Assembly: GCF_002078875.1 (NCBI RefSeq)
Contig: NC_034414.1
Span: 14,356,343 to 14,420,342, forward strand
Direction of reading: 5' to 3'
Length of the DNA: 64,000 nucleotides
Origin: Numida meleagris
Taxonomy: Eukaryota; Chordata; Aves; Galliformes; Numididae
Positions within the stretch are counted from its first letter, which is position 1, and the number at the start of each line of letters is the position of its first letter. The notes beneath the pieces were generated by a model that saw only the letters and a list, made by a program, of their open reading frames with translations, searched no databases and was not told where the DNA came from. Positions 11,660 through 23,379 of this stretch are shown here, in pieces. The position numbers were made by a program, and so were the translations under genes.

Positions 11660-12035
11660 CACATGTATTTATAGGGCCCTGCGGCTGGAGCATGATAAAT
11701 TCAAAGCACCAGCTCCAGAAAGCTGCATGCATGCAGACCTCAGTGAAGAGGGGACATCCACCCTCAGCAGGTACCAAGGCTGCCCCAGTGCATCCCGTTG
11801 TCTTTTAGGAACCATCCTCTCATCCCACTGCAACCACTGAGCACTCTCCTCCCCATGTCCGTCCTCGTGGTTCGCACAGCACAAACCATTACTGCAATGA
11901 GAAACCCAGGAACGTCCTTTTTCCAGCTCTTGTGCTTTTATTGACTCAGAACGGCTGCCAAGCCTATAAATAAATGTTCCTTGAGCTAAATATAGCAGCC
12001 ACTGAAATAGGGCTGCTGTCTATTTATTTATCTTG
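11660..12035. promoter_or_regulatory. Candidate enhancer: MEF2-like and AP-1-like motif cluster
   Basis: Several motifs fall within 375 bp. CTAAATATAG at 11986-11995 is a full MEF2 consensus, and CTATAAATAA at 11964-11973 fits YTAWWWWTAR. TATTTATAG at 11666-11674 and CTATTTATTT at 12020-12029 are partial matches. TGACTCA at 11942-11948 is a perfect AP-1 site. Position just downstream of DUSP8 makes a muscle or heart enhancer possible, but the function is inferred from motifs only. Confidence 0.35.
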
Positions 12036-12310
12036 TGGCCTCTTTGAAAGCTTGCCAGCCAGCACCACCTTCACTTTGTCCCACCCTGGGCTGTGGCCAC
12101 CCACAGCAGGGGCATGGGCAGAAGGGGTCACCCAGAGGCATCTCTGTCCTGCAGATCCCTATGGTGGGGATGTCCCCATTGGGGTCACCTCACTCTGATA
12201 TCCTCCAAAGGACACCTCTTTCTCCAGCCCTTCTAGTTGTGCACTGATGTCTGGGCTGAAGATACTGGCTTCACTCCTCTGAGGCACAAAACACTGATGG
12301 AAAGAGAGGT

Positions 12311-12471
12311 GAGGACTGTTCCCAGGGAGGTGGTGGAGTCACTGTCCCTGGAGGTGTTTCAGAAATGTGTAGATGTGGCACTGAGGGACGCGGTTAGTGG
12401 GCATGGTGGGGGCAGGCTGATGGTTGAACTAGATGATCTTAGTGGTTTTTCCAGCCTTAATGATTCTTGTG
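12311..12471 (+). mobile_element. CR1 LINE 3'-end fragment
   Basis: The CR1 blocks CCCAGGGAGGTGGTGGAGTC, TCCCTGGAGGTGTTTCAG, TAGATGTGGCACTGAGGGAC and GAACTAGATGATCTTAG appear in order, ending TTAATGATTCTTG. It is in sense orientation and 5'-truncated. Confidence 0.9.
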
Positions 12472-12610
12472 CTACAGACACTGTCGTAGTAGATATAGGA
12501 TGCTGCTTACCTTGGGCTGTGACGAGTTCATTGCAGCTCTGTGCCAGCAAAGGGGAAAAAAAACGTCACTCCCTGGAAAGCCACATTTGCTCCTGGAGCA
12601 ATCTGAGACA

Positions 12611-12875
12611 TTAATAATGCTTAGCACTTAGAGGGAGTTTTGCTAAACATGAGCTAATCCTTACAACACCCATGGGAAGGAGAAAAGTAATTATTGTTAC
12701 TGGGCTTGATTTTTCTTTTCCCATGTACCCCTGCAGATCAGGATCAGCTCTACCAATCCCAGGTTGCTCTGTAAATCAGAGGAGGATCGTACTCAGCTCA
12801 GTTTTCTCAAATAGGAAACCTGGAGTGGAGACGGTAGGTTATTGCCAAAGGCCACACAAGAAGGCAGAGCGTGTG
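12611..12875 (+). mobile_element. Decayed MIR/CORE-SINE-like remnant
   Basis: The order of blocks resembles MIR: TGCTTAGCACTTA, CATGAGCTAATCCTTACAAC, GGAAACCTGGAGTGGAGACG, then TTATTGCCAAAGGCCACACA and GGCAGAGC (the MIR GAAACTGAGGC...TTGCCCAAGGTCACACAG...GGCAGAGC sequence). An interior stretch of about 100 bp (12700-12800) does not fit and may be inserted or strongly diverged. This is an ancient amniote SINE family. Confidence 0.65.
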
Positions 12876-15562
12876 GGGGAAATCCCAGTCCCTGATCCTA
12901 TCCTGCCAAAGGGTCCTGGTCCCCTCACAGGCCCTTGCCAGTAGGATTCTTTATATGGGGGCAAGCATCCCAAGGAGAACCAACCTCATGGGGAGGTGGG
13001 TACAGGCTTCCTCCCACCATCAGCCAAGCAGAGGGGATCCCAGCATGAGGGATGGACCATCCCGATGGCAGGACACAAATTACAGGCACAGGCAGTGTGG
13101 AAGAGAGGAGGGGATGTCTCCTTTGCTGGTGTCTCTGCAGGGATGGGGGGCTCCCCCATACTGAAGATGGGTTTTACCAGCTTTATTTTGCTCTCAGCCA
13201 CACTCTTCTCTTTGGCTGAGAGCCTTGCGCTCAGTGTCTGAGTGGAAATACTGTCTGTCAGCAGTACCCAGATGATGTCATTTAGTTTTCCAGGCTTCTG
13301 GGCTGAGCCAGCAACTTGAGCAAGTATGACTAGATGGGCTTTATTTAGGAGCCCAAGCGCAACCGAGCCCAGGTCTTTGTGGAACCCGGCATTGGGTCAT
13401 GCCCTCCACTGTGTCTCCATCACTGCTGCAAACTCAGCCCCACTGGGGACAGCAGGCTGTCTTGGAGAAGGGCCCTTTTGGGAAGCCAATCTGGCTAGGA
13501 TGGTGGGAGAGGATGCTTTGGGGAACAGGAAAGGGGTGGGAGTGTGGTGGGTGCCCATCATCACTTGGTCATGGCTTTCCTCTCTCCTTCCACCGTGCCC
13601 TGCCATTCCCTAGGTCCTTCTGGGCAAAGCATGTGACCAAGGAGCTATCATGTCCCCAAGGTGCCACCATGTCCCCAGGTGCTCTACGTCCCCTCAAGCT
13701 CCTTGAGAAACTCCGTGCAAGCATGGCAGCATCCTCACCCTTCCGTTTGCCATCTCCAGGCTGGGTTGTAAACAAGCATCATGCTGGCTCTAGGTGCTTT
13801 TTAGTAGGAGAGCAAATGTTTTCACCCCTCCTCCTCCCACAGATACCCCTTAACCTGCCTCTTCTCCCTCGGCAGCAGCTCCTGACAAGCGAGGAGCTAA
13901 GAATAGCCCTGCTGCTGGCTCCAGGCTGGTGCTGTTTGCTCAGTGACTCAGAGCTGGCCAGGCAGGCACTTACTCAAAGGGCCCCATTACTCATATGTCT
14001 GCATCGCCCCAAGGATGGGGTTTGAGTCTTTGCTTGTCTCTCCTTTAAAGATGCTTTATTTATTTCTTTTTAATCAAGCTGCCTGCTGCAAAGAGAGGTC
14101 ATTATCCTGCTGTGGATTTACCACTAAAGATGTTTGCCCCAATCTAAAATGCTGCAGCACCCATTTATCATGCTCTCATGCTGGCAACTCCATGCTGCTG
14201 CTCCTGGTCATAGCCCTACCGGGAGGGGGCTGCGTGAGCCTGAGAAAATGCCTCTGAAAAATCACATTTTGGAGCATCCCCACTGAATGCCAGCATGAAG
14301 CTGGCTCTGCTGGATCCAGCTGTCCCTTTGGGTGCTCCCATCCTGCCTGTAGCCACCATTAATTGCAGCCCTCCCTGCTCTCCACCCTGGGCCTCATGAG
14401 CCAGGGCATGCTGTGGTGTCTGGAAAACACCTTGGTGAGTTACAACAGCTCTCCTCCACTTTAACAAGAGTCTTTGGTGACCAAAACCAAAAAGATACCA
14501 TCTTCCCCATCTGGTATACTCCTCCGAGGTGGTGGGGGCAGGCCCCACTGCACCCACAGGCTCCTCGGTGTGCGCAATGCACTGACATTATCTCCCTGGG
14601 TCATTCCACTTTGGAGGATTACCTCACTGAGAAAGCAGGCACCGGCATGCACGTCGGTGCACACCCGTCTCAGGCAAATAGATCCACCCCCATGAGAACA
14701 GGCACATGGGAAGGTGCCCCAGAGGTCAGGAGATATATGAGAGAACCGGAGCAGGCGAGGATTTTTTGGCCTCAGTGCGCTGACAGCAGGGAGGTGGTGG
14801 CACAGCGTGGGGAAGAAGGAGGTTGCTGTCATCCAGCCAGCCACAGGTGACAGAGCCGCGCAGCCCGGCAGGGACCAGCCTGGAGCAGCCTCTAGCGGCA
14901 GCTCCCACAGCCCGGAGATGTTCAGCCACCAGCGCTCCGTCTGTGCACACCAGGGGGTGGGAAGGAGAGCCCTTACTGGCATCCCAGCTCGTCCCCTTCG
15001 TCTGCCGGAGGGGCCGGGTGTGGTCCCCATTTCCTCCCAGTCTGTGTTCCTGTGTCCTGAGGACCAAACACTGCCCAGCAGCCGTCCTCCCGCGATCAAC
15101 CCATCCTTTTAGTGTGAGCAGTAGCAGTGCACCTTTCAGCCCCCTCAGAGCTGGCTTCCAAGCTTGGCTTCAGCCCTGCCCCGGCATCCCTAGACACAGT
15201 GCGGTGATGCAGAGTCTGCCTGGGCATGGCAGACTGTGTGGTGCCCCGAGCAAGGGCCAGACTGCCTCGTCTCCAGCCGGTGAGCATCAACCCACCAGAG
15301 ACAGCCCTCAGACTTCGCTGATGCCAAGCAAAATTGCATCATGAAGTCAAAGTGCTGCCAGAGCTGCCTCTCCCTGCCCTGCCTTCCCCATTAATTGATG
15401 CATGGGGCAGCCATTAGGGACAAGGGCCAGCATGTGCATGAGAGGCTCAGGCTCTGTGCTGTGATGGAAGAGCTGCTTTAGACCAGTTCCACCAATGGGC
15501 ACCTTGCTTCCAAAGCCAGGCAGGAGCACTGAGGTTTCTCAGGTAGCAGAATAACCTCTTAG

Positions 15563-15600
15563 GTCAGAGGAATTTAAGGAAGTCAGAGGCATTTAAGGAA
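15563..15600. repeat. 19-bp tandem duplication
   Basis: GTCAGAGGAATTTAAGGAA is followed directly by GTCAGAGGCATTTAAGGAA, with one mismatch. It sits just upstream of a CR1 fragment. Confidence 0.85.
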
Positions 15601-15617
15601 GTATATAAGGGGTAGAG

Positions 15618-15741
15618 ATATTGAGAGGTGTGAGTATGGCACTAAGGGACATGTTTTAGTCATGGAATTCGTTAGGCAAGCTTGACGGTTGGAATTTGTG
15701 ATCCTGAAAGTCTTTTCCAACCTAGATGATTCTGTGATCTT
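15618..15741 (+). mobile_element. CR1 LINE 3'-end fragment
   Basis: TATGGCACTAAGGGACATG, a TTAGGCAAGCTTGACGGTTGG block, and TCTTTTCCAACCTAGATGAT ending in TCTGTGATCTTA match the CR1 3' end in sense orientation. The copy is short. Confidence 0.85.
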
Positions 15742-18522
15742 ATGTCAGAGCCGATTGAAGGGGAAGCAGCCTGCAAGATAACCCAGGGGAGTGTGAGGAG
15801 CCATCCAGTTCGCATAACCTCTGTGGTCTCACCAGCTCCACCCCTGACAACAGCTCAGCTGCACATTTGACAGCACCTGGCTGACAATAAAGCTTTGATT
15901 CCCTTCCTCATAAGAAAAATGCTCTGTGCACAGAGAAGTGGTGAAAAAGGATCCTCCTGGTGTGCTCTACCTCTCCATCTCCGGGGCTGTGCCAGGCAGA
16001 ACTGCTGATGGATGCAGGCAGTACCAAGCCCTTCTCCTGTATGGACTGGCTGCCCTTGGCTCTCACACCTACCAAAGCTATTAGCAATGAGCTCAGCCCA
16101 CTATTATCGCTGATCCAGGGAGTCCAGAGGCTCTCGGAAGTGCAGCATTGATTCGCGCCTCTTACATGTCTCTCTCAGGGTTTTAGTTTCAGAAAATCTC
16201 TTTGCCTCTCCTCTCTCCTTTGCAGTCTCCAGGAATACTCTTCCAGAGGGACATTGGAGCTGGGAGCTAAGGGAAAAGCAACTAGGAGTGCAGTGAGAAG
16301 ACTGAGGGCTTAGGAAGACCCCTCGTTTTGGCTGTCTGCATGCTTTATTCATCCTCCTCAGGATGGGGGAGGACATCCTCCCTCCGGAGACTCTGTGCCT
16401 CGGTAAGCCAGGAAAAGCCACGGTGGGAATTTCAGGAATGCAAAGCAAGCCACAGTCTCACAAAGAAGTGTGGTGTGGGTTAGGAGTGGGAAACACCTCA
16501 CGTGGCAGCTCAACAGCAGTCCTGCTGGTCTCTGCTCATCCATGTCATGGCCATTGTAAAGACGATGTACCCAGGGAAGTGCCCGCTCCTCCTCTCCCAC
16601 CCTGGCAGAGCTGCCAGCATGGCTTGTGCCGACCAGTAAACAGGTGACAGCATCGCTGTGCAAACTCAGATAAGCCTGTCTGTCTGCCAGGGAGCGCTCA
16701 CTGCTGGTAATGATCAACTCAGCCGCATCCTGGTACCCTTGAAAGAAAATCCTGCTGAGGGCAGGGGCAGGCAGGGGGCAGAAGAGATGCTCTTACTTTT
16801 CATCCTACCTGGGCTTGGAGGACAGACATGATTTTTCCTTTGTGTCATTGTACACAAATAAGGAGCCAAGGGCCTTGTTGTGCTGCATCTTTTCTATAGA
16901 AATGGATCATAAGACAGCCCCAACATTAGTGTTAAAACCTTGCGCGAGCAGTCAGGTAGCACCATGAGAAACAACAGGGCAGTCAAAACAGAGCTACAGC
17001 CAGAAATTATGTCACCTCCTCATGTTTCCTTTCCTAGGTATGAAAGGTTTGCTGCCCAGCCCAGCACCTTATCAAACAGGCTGCCTCACTCCCACTGCAT
17101 CCCCAGGAAGATTTTCAGGTGCCTGGGTACACTTCACAAATGGCTTGTGAGCCATCACAAACTTGAGTACTTGTGCCAGCTGCCAGAAGGAGTCGAGATC
17201 AAGTTCTCCCCTGCTTCTATCAGCTCTGTCTGGGAAGCGGACTTGCCTTTGACAACAGGCAGATTAAGAAGACAAACGAGCACTCTGTACCCTGAACAGA
17301 CAGGCTGTGCTGCTTGCAGCTATTGGGAAGGGAGAGATGTCCAAGGGGTGATGACTCAGCCGTGGAGCCACTGCACTCACACCTGAGGAACGTGTCCTGG
17401 ACAAAGCTGATTTACCTTCATCTCACCCTCCTGCATTTCACACAGCAGCACATTATTGTATGCAGGTGCCAGAATTTAGCTGACTCCTTGCACTTACTGC
17501 CTTCACAGCTATAAGAGTCGGAGGAGAAAAAGAACAGATCACTTTCCACTGCTAACGCTGAAAAGTAGACGTGAAATAAACCCGTCCTTCACTGACAGCA
17601 TTTACTGCAGAAGTCAACACTTGCTATACATAGAAAAATCAATTAAATGCGACTTACCAAATAAATCCCCAATGAACCTGGCCCAGGACTAAACCACCTG
17701 CATCAAGAGGGCCTTACATGGCCAACCCCCAACACTGCTGACCCTTTCCAAAGCCGCACTTTCCCTCCACCAGGACCACCACCCCAGCTAGAAACTGGGT
17801 TACTGCTTGGGAATGGCTGTCGCCTGCGGGAGCACACAGCTCTTCTGATGGCCATCAGATGGTGCCATTGAGTCTTCTTCGGAGGCGAAGCCCCGATGAC
17901 AGCAGGCTCGGAGCAGGGAGAGCGCAGGTTCCTTGCTCCAGCTCTCAGGAAGGGAACGGAGCTTGATTGCTCACCTCCAGATAAAAACAGAGAAAGAGAT
18001 TCCTAGCGTAGGAGCTGGCAAGGCAAGGCATATTTGTGCTTTCTGTTGTTTCTAAAGACGTGAGCAAGCTTCTGTGTCACCACTCGTGGGTTTTGCACGA
18101 GTCTCGCAAGGTTGACTATATTCCTGCAGTGATGTCAGCGTAGGAGCAAGCGATAGCAGCATAGGAACCTTTAAGCCTCAGTTTCCTCAAAATAAGGTGT
18201 GTTTGCTTCTGGAAAGTGTCAGAAAGAGGAACTTAGATCAATCAGGGGCAGAAATGAAAAAGCAACTGTGCTAGCAAAAGCTCCTTTTTGAGCATTGTGA
18301 GACATGGGATGCTTTCAGGCAGCCCCAGAGAGCTCTCAGTTGGGACTGACCTCCTCCCCTCCACATCCCCCCACTTCTTCCCCCTTCATTTTTAGCACAA
18401 AGCACAAGGCAAGAAGAGGCTTGTACATCAAGGCACACTGCTTGTGATGTTCTCATCACATTTGCTGTCTCCCCTCCAGATATGGGACCAGAACTTCCCA
18501 AGCTTTTGAATTATTGACTCCC

Positions 18523-18581
18523 TTTGTTTTGTTGTTGTTGTTGTTGTTTTGGGTTTTTGCTGTTGTTGTTGTTGTTTTTTT
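18523..18581. repeat. (GTT)n microsatellite
   Basis: Two runs of GTT units are separated by TTGGGTTTTTGCT and end in a T tract. Confidence 0.9.
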
Positions 18582-19388
18582 CAGTGACCAGAACCTGCCA
18601 TCCAGCAAATAGGCATGAATAATAACCGACCACTTTTTATTCTTGTCTTTCTTTGGATTTTAATTGTGTAACATGAGAGAGAAGAAAAATGGTAGCTAGC
18701 AGAGGAAGCATGAGAAGGAGGGAGAGGAGGAGTCATTACTTTTGCATTTAGTCAGTGATAAGAATGGCTGCTGAGCTGGACTGAGTGGTTTCCAAGCGCG
18801 GTGGGAGCCAGCTTCAATTTCACAGCATAATCTTTCCTGTGGCCTTAAAATAACTTCTCCCTGCCCCCAGGGTATCACAAGAGCTGGAGAGCCATGTGTG
18901 CCCCTTCTCTGCACAGCTCCACACTCAGCACTGCCTTATCGCCGTCTGGGTGCTGCTGGGTGAGTGGTGGCATCACAAGTGTCACACCGCGGCACTGATC
19001 CCTGGAGCAGAAAGGGGACATTTTGCAGACCTGTGATCTCCCCAGGAAGGCAGCAGGCTGGGCAGAGCTGGTTGTTTGAGCTTATCTTTGGTGCCAGCAA
19101 AAGAGCAGCTTCCCCAAACTGCTCCGCAGAGATGGGACCTCTTTATTGTCGGGGCTAATTGCTCATGTGAGATGTATTTACAGAAGCGGCTGTTTATGCA
19201 GTGTGCGGTAGACAAACAGACTCCTGTTCTGCCAGGCACCCTTTGTAATCAGAGGGGGCTGGGAATACTTTAGTGCAGTCATGGGAGGCCTCATTTGCAC
19301 TGCCAGCACCAATCCTGCACTGGGCTGGATGGTGATGGGGGATGCTGAGCTCCATCCCACTGTCCGGCTCAGCAGGAGTGACAGTTCA

Positions 19389-19546
19389 GAGCAATTCCCC
19401 ATCCCTGGAGGTGTTCAAGGCCAGGCTGGACGGGGCTCTGGGCAGCCTGATCTGGTGGGGGGCAGCCCTGCCCGTGACAAGGGGCTGGAACTGGGTGGGA
19501 TTTAAGGTCCCTTCCAACCTAGGCCATTCTGTGATTCTATGATTCC
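19389..19546 (+). mobile_element. CR1 LINE 3'-end fragment (different subfamily)
   Basis: CCCCATCCCTGGAGGTGTTC, AAGGCCAGGCTGGACGGGGC, TCTGGGCAGCCTGATCTGGT and GTCCCTTCCAACCTAGGCCA, ending in TTCTGTGATTCTATGATTC, are hallmark CR1 3' sequence. The GGCTGGACGGGGCTCTGGGC variant marks a different CR1 subfamily from the copies at 2.1 and 12.3 kb. Confidence 0.93.
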
Positions 19547-20170
19547 CTGCACTCCGCCCGCTGATTGCTCACATGCACACAGTGTGAACAAGCCACATCT
19601 TGGCACAGCAGCCTCGCTGTCCCCATGACTTGCAAATCTAACAGTTTGGCTAAAAGCACCCAGGACTCTGAAAAACAGACTCGTGGACATTCTTCAGCTG
19701 TACTTCTGCTGCCTGCTGGCTATGGTATTTTTTTGTCAGGTGGAAGCCTAAGGGGGAATTTTGCCATGTGTGAGGGAGATCCAGCATTAGGAAAGTAATG
19801 CAAACAATTTCCGGCACTGTCTCCATCCCCTAGCACAACCAGTGGGGATGGCTTCCAGTTATGTGCCTGCAGGTAGCCAAAGACCCACCCACACCAAATG
19901 GGCATCCCTCTCCCTATGTAAAGATATATTGCCTGTTTCCCACCTTCTGCACTTTTCTCTGCCTTGTGACAGGTGGTGGGCTGGGATACGCTCAGTGAAG
20001 AGCTCAGCAGTAAGTAAGAGCAGCACCAGCTACAGCAAGTTGTAGCAAAACTGATATGTCAATCCTGATATGCTTCTCCTTTTGTCCTTTCAGAAAGAGC
20101 CATTATTCCTCAGTTGGAAGAGTAGAGAAATCTACCTAATTCAGAGCACTCCCAAGCAATGAATGTTTCA

Positions 20171-20300
20171 GAGCATTTACATGTCAGCTCTCACAAGACA
20201 TTTTATGTAGAGGGAAGTGTTTCTTTCATTTTCCAGATGTGGAAACTGAGGCATGAGGAAGGTATTGCTCAGGAATACTTAATTAGTGGGGAAAAACATA
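20171..20300 (+). mobile_element. MIR-like SINE remnant
   Basis: CATTTTCCAGATGTGGAAAC followed by TGAGGCATGAGGAAGG and a TTGCTCAGGAATACTTAATTAG stretch matches the MIR core (CATTTTACAGATGAGGAAAC-TGAGGCACAGAGAGG-TTGCCCAAGGTCACACAG...TAG). It is moderately diverged. Confidence 0.7.
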
Positions 20301-22004
20301 GAAAACAGTCACCACGGGTCTCATGCTTTAACATCCACTCATAAGTTGTTCAGTAAAAGAGGAAATGTCCAACTTTTCTGTCCTCCTGTGACTAGGAGAC
20401 AGAGAAAAAATTACCCAGAGATTTACTTTGTTCAGCATCTCTGGAAATGCAGACAGCCAAGCACAGATTTTCAGTACTCCTTCCTGAAGTTTCAGCACTC
20501 TATAGACATCTAAATACAAGCCATATTTCCTAGGTAGTTGGGCTCTACACAAATGTATGTGCATGCAAATAGATATATATATCAGCCTGGTCTGGTCCTC
20601 AGCAGGTTGGTTGTCTTGTTGCAAGGCAATATCTAAAATGTGTTACTATTATTGGCAGCAATCGATATTTAGAACCACTCATAGTGTTTATTTATGAAAA
20701 AAAAATCGAATGTTCCAACCAAGAAGATACATTGTTATTAATATCCAGCATGATTAATGATCACATTGCAGGCAGGCCCACGCTGTCAGACTCATGCTCT
20801 TTGCTTTCTCTAGTGGCTCCGCAGGAATTTGAACCATAACATGTTTCATGCACTGGGACAAAGACGTTTTGTCCCAGGGAAGGAATATGTGGATGTTTTT
20901 GACTTAAAGAGCCAGTGCCACATTCAGAACTTCACAAACACACCATTTGGAACTCAAATCCATCGTTCTGCCATGTCTTCCACTGAATGCATATTTCCCC
21001 CTGTAGCTGAAGATCTGGATCTGAGCAGCAGCCTTTCAGCTTGCTCAGATGTTTGACCCCTTTGTTATGGTTATCAAAGCATCAGCTTTGAGGCCACTCA
21101 GCCTACACCAAATATTGAGTTGTGGAGGCGGGACAGGTGTTTCTGATGCAGTATGCCAGCAAGGGACCAAAGTTCATTTCCACTCCTTATGCCCTGCTGC
21201 CTAAGCTGATGTTTGCCCACCTGTGCCTTCTGCGTTTCCTGCTGCAGAAGGCAATGGCAATAAAGTCAGGCAGTAAAGTTGACACAGTTGCAGAGAGCCT
21301 GGTGCCTTGATTACTTCCTCATAGCCACTTGTCCTTTGCAGCACTGGTTTATTACTTGCTGGGCAAAGAAGCCAACTGAAAAGCCAACATGCAAATCAGC
21401 TATATATGACAGATTGTGTCTGAGCTGCTATCAAATATTCAATTCAGTACAAATCTGTTTACGAGAACTGCAGGAGGGGAAAATAAGGAAGGAAACCTTC
21501 AGGATGGCTATTCCAAAGCAGCTCTTAGCCATGCTGAGCCACCTTGGGGACTGCAGTGTTGCTTTTCAAGGCTGACAGGACCTAGAAGAGCTCTTGGGTA
21601 GACCGGGACATCCTTGCCATCCTGTAATTTCCCTTCCTACCACATATATATATCAAGCAACAGCTCTTGATAAACATCTTATGCTCTTTTCAGGCAAGCA
21701 TTTGCAAGCCTGTTGCCCTGAAAAGGACCATCCTTTTTCCTGTGATGTATACAGCGTTTAGCTTAAGAAAGTCCCACAGCCTGCCAGACTAGCTATTGTC
21801 AAACAAATAATGGCTGCAATGCATTTTTCAGAGGGTTTAGAAACAGAAGAGGAGCTACAGGACAACCACTGGAAGCTGCTTTTGGGTTGACACATCCCTG
21901 CTTTTTGGAGATGCTGATGGACAGATGGCTCAGTGAGGAAGAACATTAAATACTGGGTCTACCAGAGGCTTTCCTGGGCTTTTCAGTGGCGGAAAGGAAA
22001 AGGC

Positions 22005-22040
22005 AAAAACAAACAAACAAAAAAAAAAACAAACACAAAA
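22005..22040. repeat. A-rich (CAAA)n simple repeat
   Basis: AAAC and CAAA units merge with an A run. It could be the tail of an otherwise unrecognisable retroelement, but I see no body attached. Confidence 0.75.
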
Positions 22041-23067
22041 GCAGTAGCTGTAATATCTGTAATATCAATTTGACAACTGATAAAAACTATAAAATAATAA
22101 CCACAAGTGAGATATACATGAATGCCTCATGACATTGCAAAGTATGATAGAAAAGATTAATAAAATAGATGTCAGCTTTCTGAATTGCAATTGCAGCATT
22201 AATTCCCCCCGTGCCAGTTGCTGTATGTTTTCCTTGATACAATCAGGAGGAAAACATCTAATTTGACGTGACAAACTCATTGTATTAGGAGTCATCTCTG
22301 CTTTAAAACATGTGTCATATGACTAAACACCCTGCTCAGGGTACAATGCACCCCTCAGTAAAATCGGACAGAGCTCATCCTTAAATGCCCTGCCAAAAAT
22401 ATTCCCAACAAAGGCCAACAAGAAAACATAATTCAAATGAGGGACATCTGTTCCCTAATGTTTGCAGATAATGACTGGATCAAGTGTCTGCATAAAGGAT
22501 AATTATTTTCTGCAGATGGTTTGATCCGATATTTTAAACATTGTGCAAGATCTTTGTCCCAGCCGCCCTGCAAAATATGTGGGGTTTTGCTGGCATGAGG
22601 CCTCTTTTCCATCCTCTGATTTTATAAACGCAAAGGTAACTAAAACTATAAAAGTTAAAAATGGCAAAATAAAGCATGTATGTGTCGTGCAGATTTCAGA
22701 AGGTAGCCCATTTTCAAAAGTAATGGCGCAGTACGGTTGATCCTCAACCAGCCTCCTGAAGTTGGTGCTTTTCTCATGAAGCTGCTGGTCCCAAGCAAGA
22801 ACAATCTTGCAGGGAGTCCAAGGATGCAGATGTCAGCCACAGCACGAGCAGTTTTTAATTAACATGTCTCCTACGTGTGTGATCACCCCCAGATCTGTGA
22901 ATAGCTCCACCAAAGACCGGGGCAATCGGTGAGAAGGAGGTCATACTTCCGCTTTAGTACACATCAGTAAATGGCTGTGGCTCTGGGAGCAACCCACTTC
23001 GACGTTTAGAATGGAAGGGATTTCTCCTCTCAATCAGAGTCATTGACAACCCACAGAAAGACCCCGC

Positions 23068-23086
23068 ACTACATTTCCCAGCGTGC
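23068..23086 (+). promoter_or_regulatory. ZNF143/THAP11-type promoter element
   Basis: The sequence is ACTACATTTCCCAGCGTGC, close to the consensus ACTACAATTCCCAGAATGC found in many vertebrate CpG-island promoters. It lies about 280 bp upstream of the MOB2 ATG. Confidence 0.75.
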
Positions 23087-23299
23087 CCCGGGCGGCGGCC
23101 AGGAACAGTGCGGGGGGGAACGGGACACTTCCGGGTTGGCGGCCGTGGGGGGCGGGGCGAGCGCCGTGTGTTTACTTCCGGCCGCCGGAGTGCGCGAGTG
23201 TCAGAGTGAGGGACCCGGCCGCCTCGCGAGCGGAGCCGCAGCCGGGCAGCGCCCGTCGGGCCGGCAGCCAGCCGCTGGGGCGGGGCCCGTCGGGACCTC

Positions 23300-23314
23300 A
23301 TGAGCGGGCGGTGA
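23300..23314 (+). other. Short upstream ORF in MOB2 5' UTR
   Basis: ATG AGC GGG CGG TGA encodes four residues and ends 48 nt before the MOB2 ATG. Its context (CTCATGA) is weak, so leaky scanning is likely. It matters only if transcription starts upstream of it. Confidence 0.5.
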
Positions 23315-23362
23315 GAAGGACGCGGCGGCCGCGGGAGCCACCCGGAGCGGCGGGACCCAGCC

Positions 23363-23379
23363 ATGGACTGGCTTATGGG
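23363..23379 (+). CDS. MOB2: MOB2 coding exon 1
   Basis: ATG GAC TGG CTT ATG GG gives MDWLM plus two bases of a Gly codon, in strong Kozak context (CAGCCATGG). It is followed by the consensus donor GTGAGT at 23380. MDWLMG is the start of the main vertebrate MOB2 isoform, with the next exon encoding a KSKAKPNGKK-type sequence. MOB2 is a Mps-one-binder family protein that binds the N-terminal region of NDR kinases (STK38/STK38L) and competes with MOB1. Assignment rests on this short peptide, the CpG island, the matching splice phase, and the neighbour DUSP8, which is next to MOB2 in mammals. The MOB domain exons lie beyond the window. Confidence 0.85.

Larger units (their letters stand above)
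11526..23049. other. DUSP8-MOB2 intergenic region
   Basis: This is about 11.5 kb without a recognisable gene on either strand. Open frames of up to about 210 residues occur in the GC-rich part (13.4-15.1 kb). They have no family signature, no matching splice structure, and overlap on both strands, so I do not annotate them. Recognisable content is three CR1 fragments, two MIR-like SINE remnants, simple repeats, an isolated AATAAA at 15886-15891, and a motif cluster around 11.66-12.03 kb. Confidence 0.7.

Noticed and set aside
11029..11664. 211-residue minus-strand frame across the distal poly(A) candidate
   Set aside because: It is antisense to probable UTR, with no motif, and it spans a T-rich poly(A) region.
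13399..14025. 208-residue plus-strand frame
   Set aside because: Composition reflects GC-rich non-coding DNA, with no domain or conserved motif seen.
14461..15099. 212-residue minus-strand frame in the intergenic region
   Set aside because: No recognisable family, overlapping open frames on the other strand, and no splice or promoter support.
15886..15891. AATAAA as the end of an unknown gene
   Set aside because: There is no upstream coding sequence or splice structure to support a transcript; a single hexamer is expected by chance.
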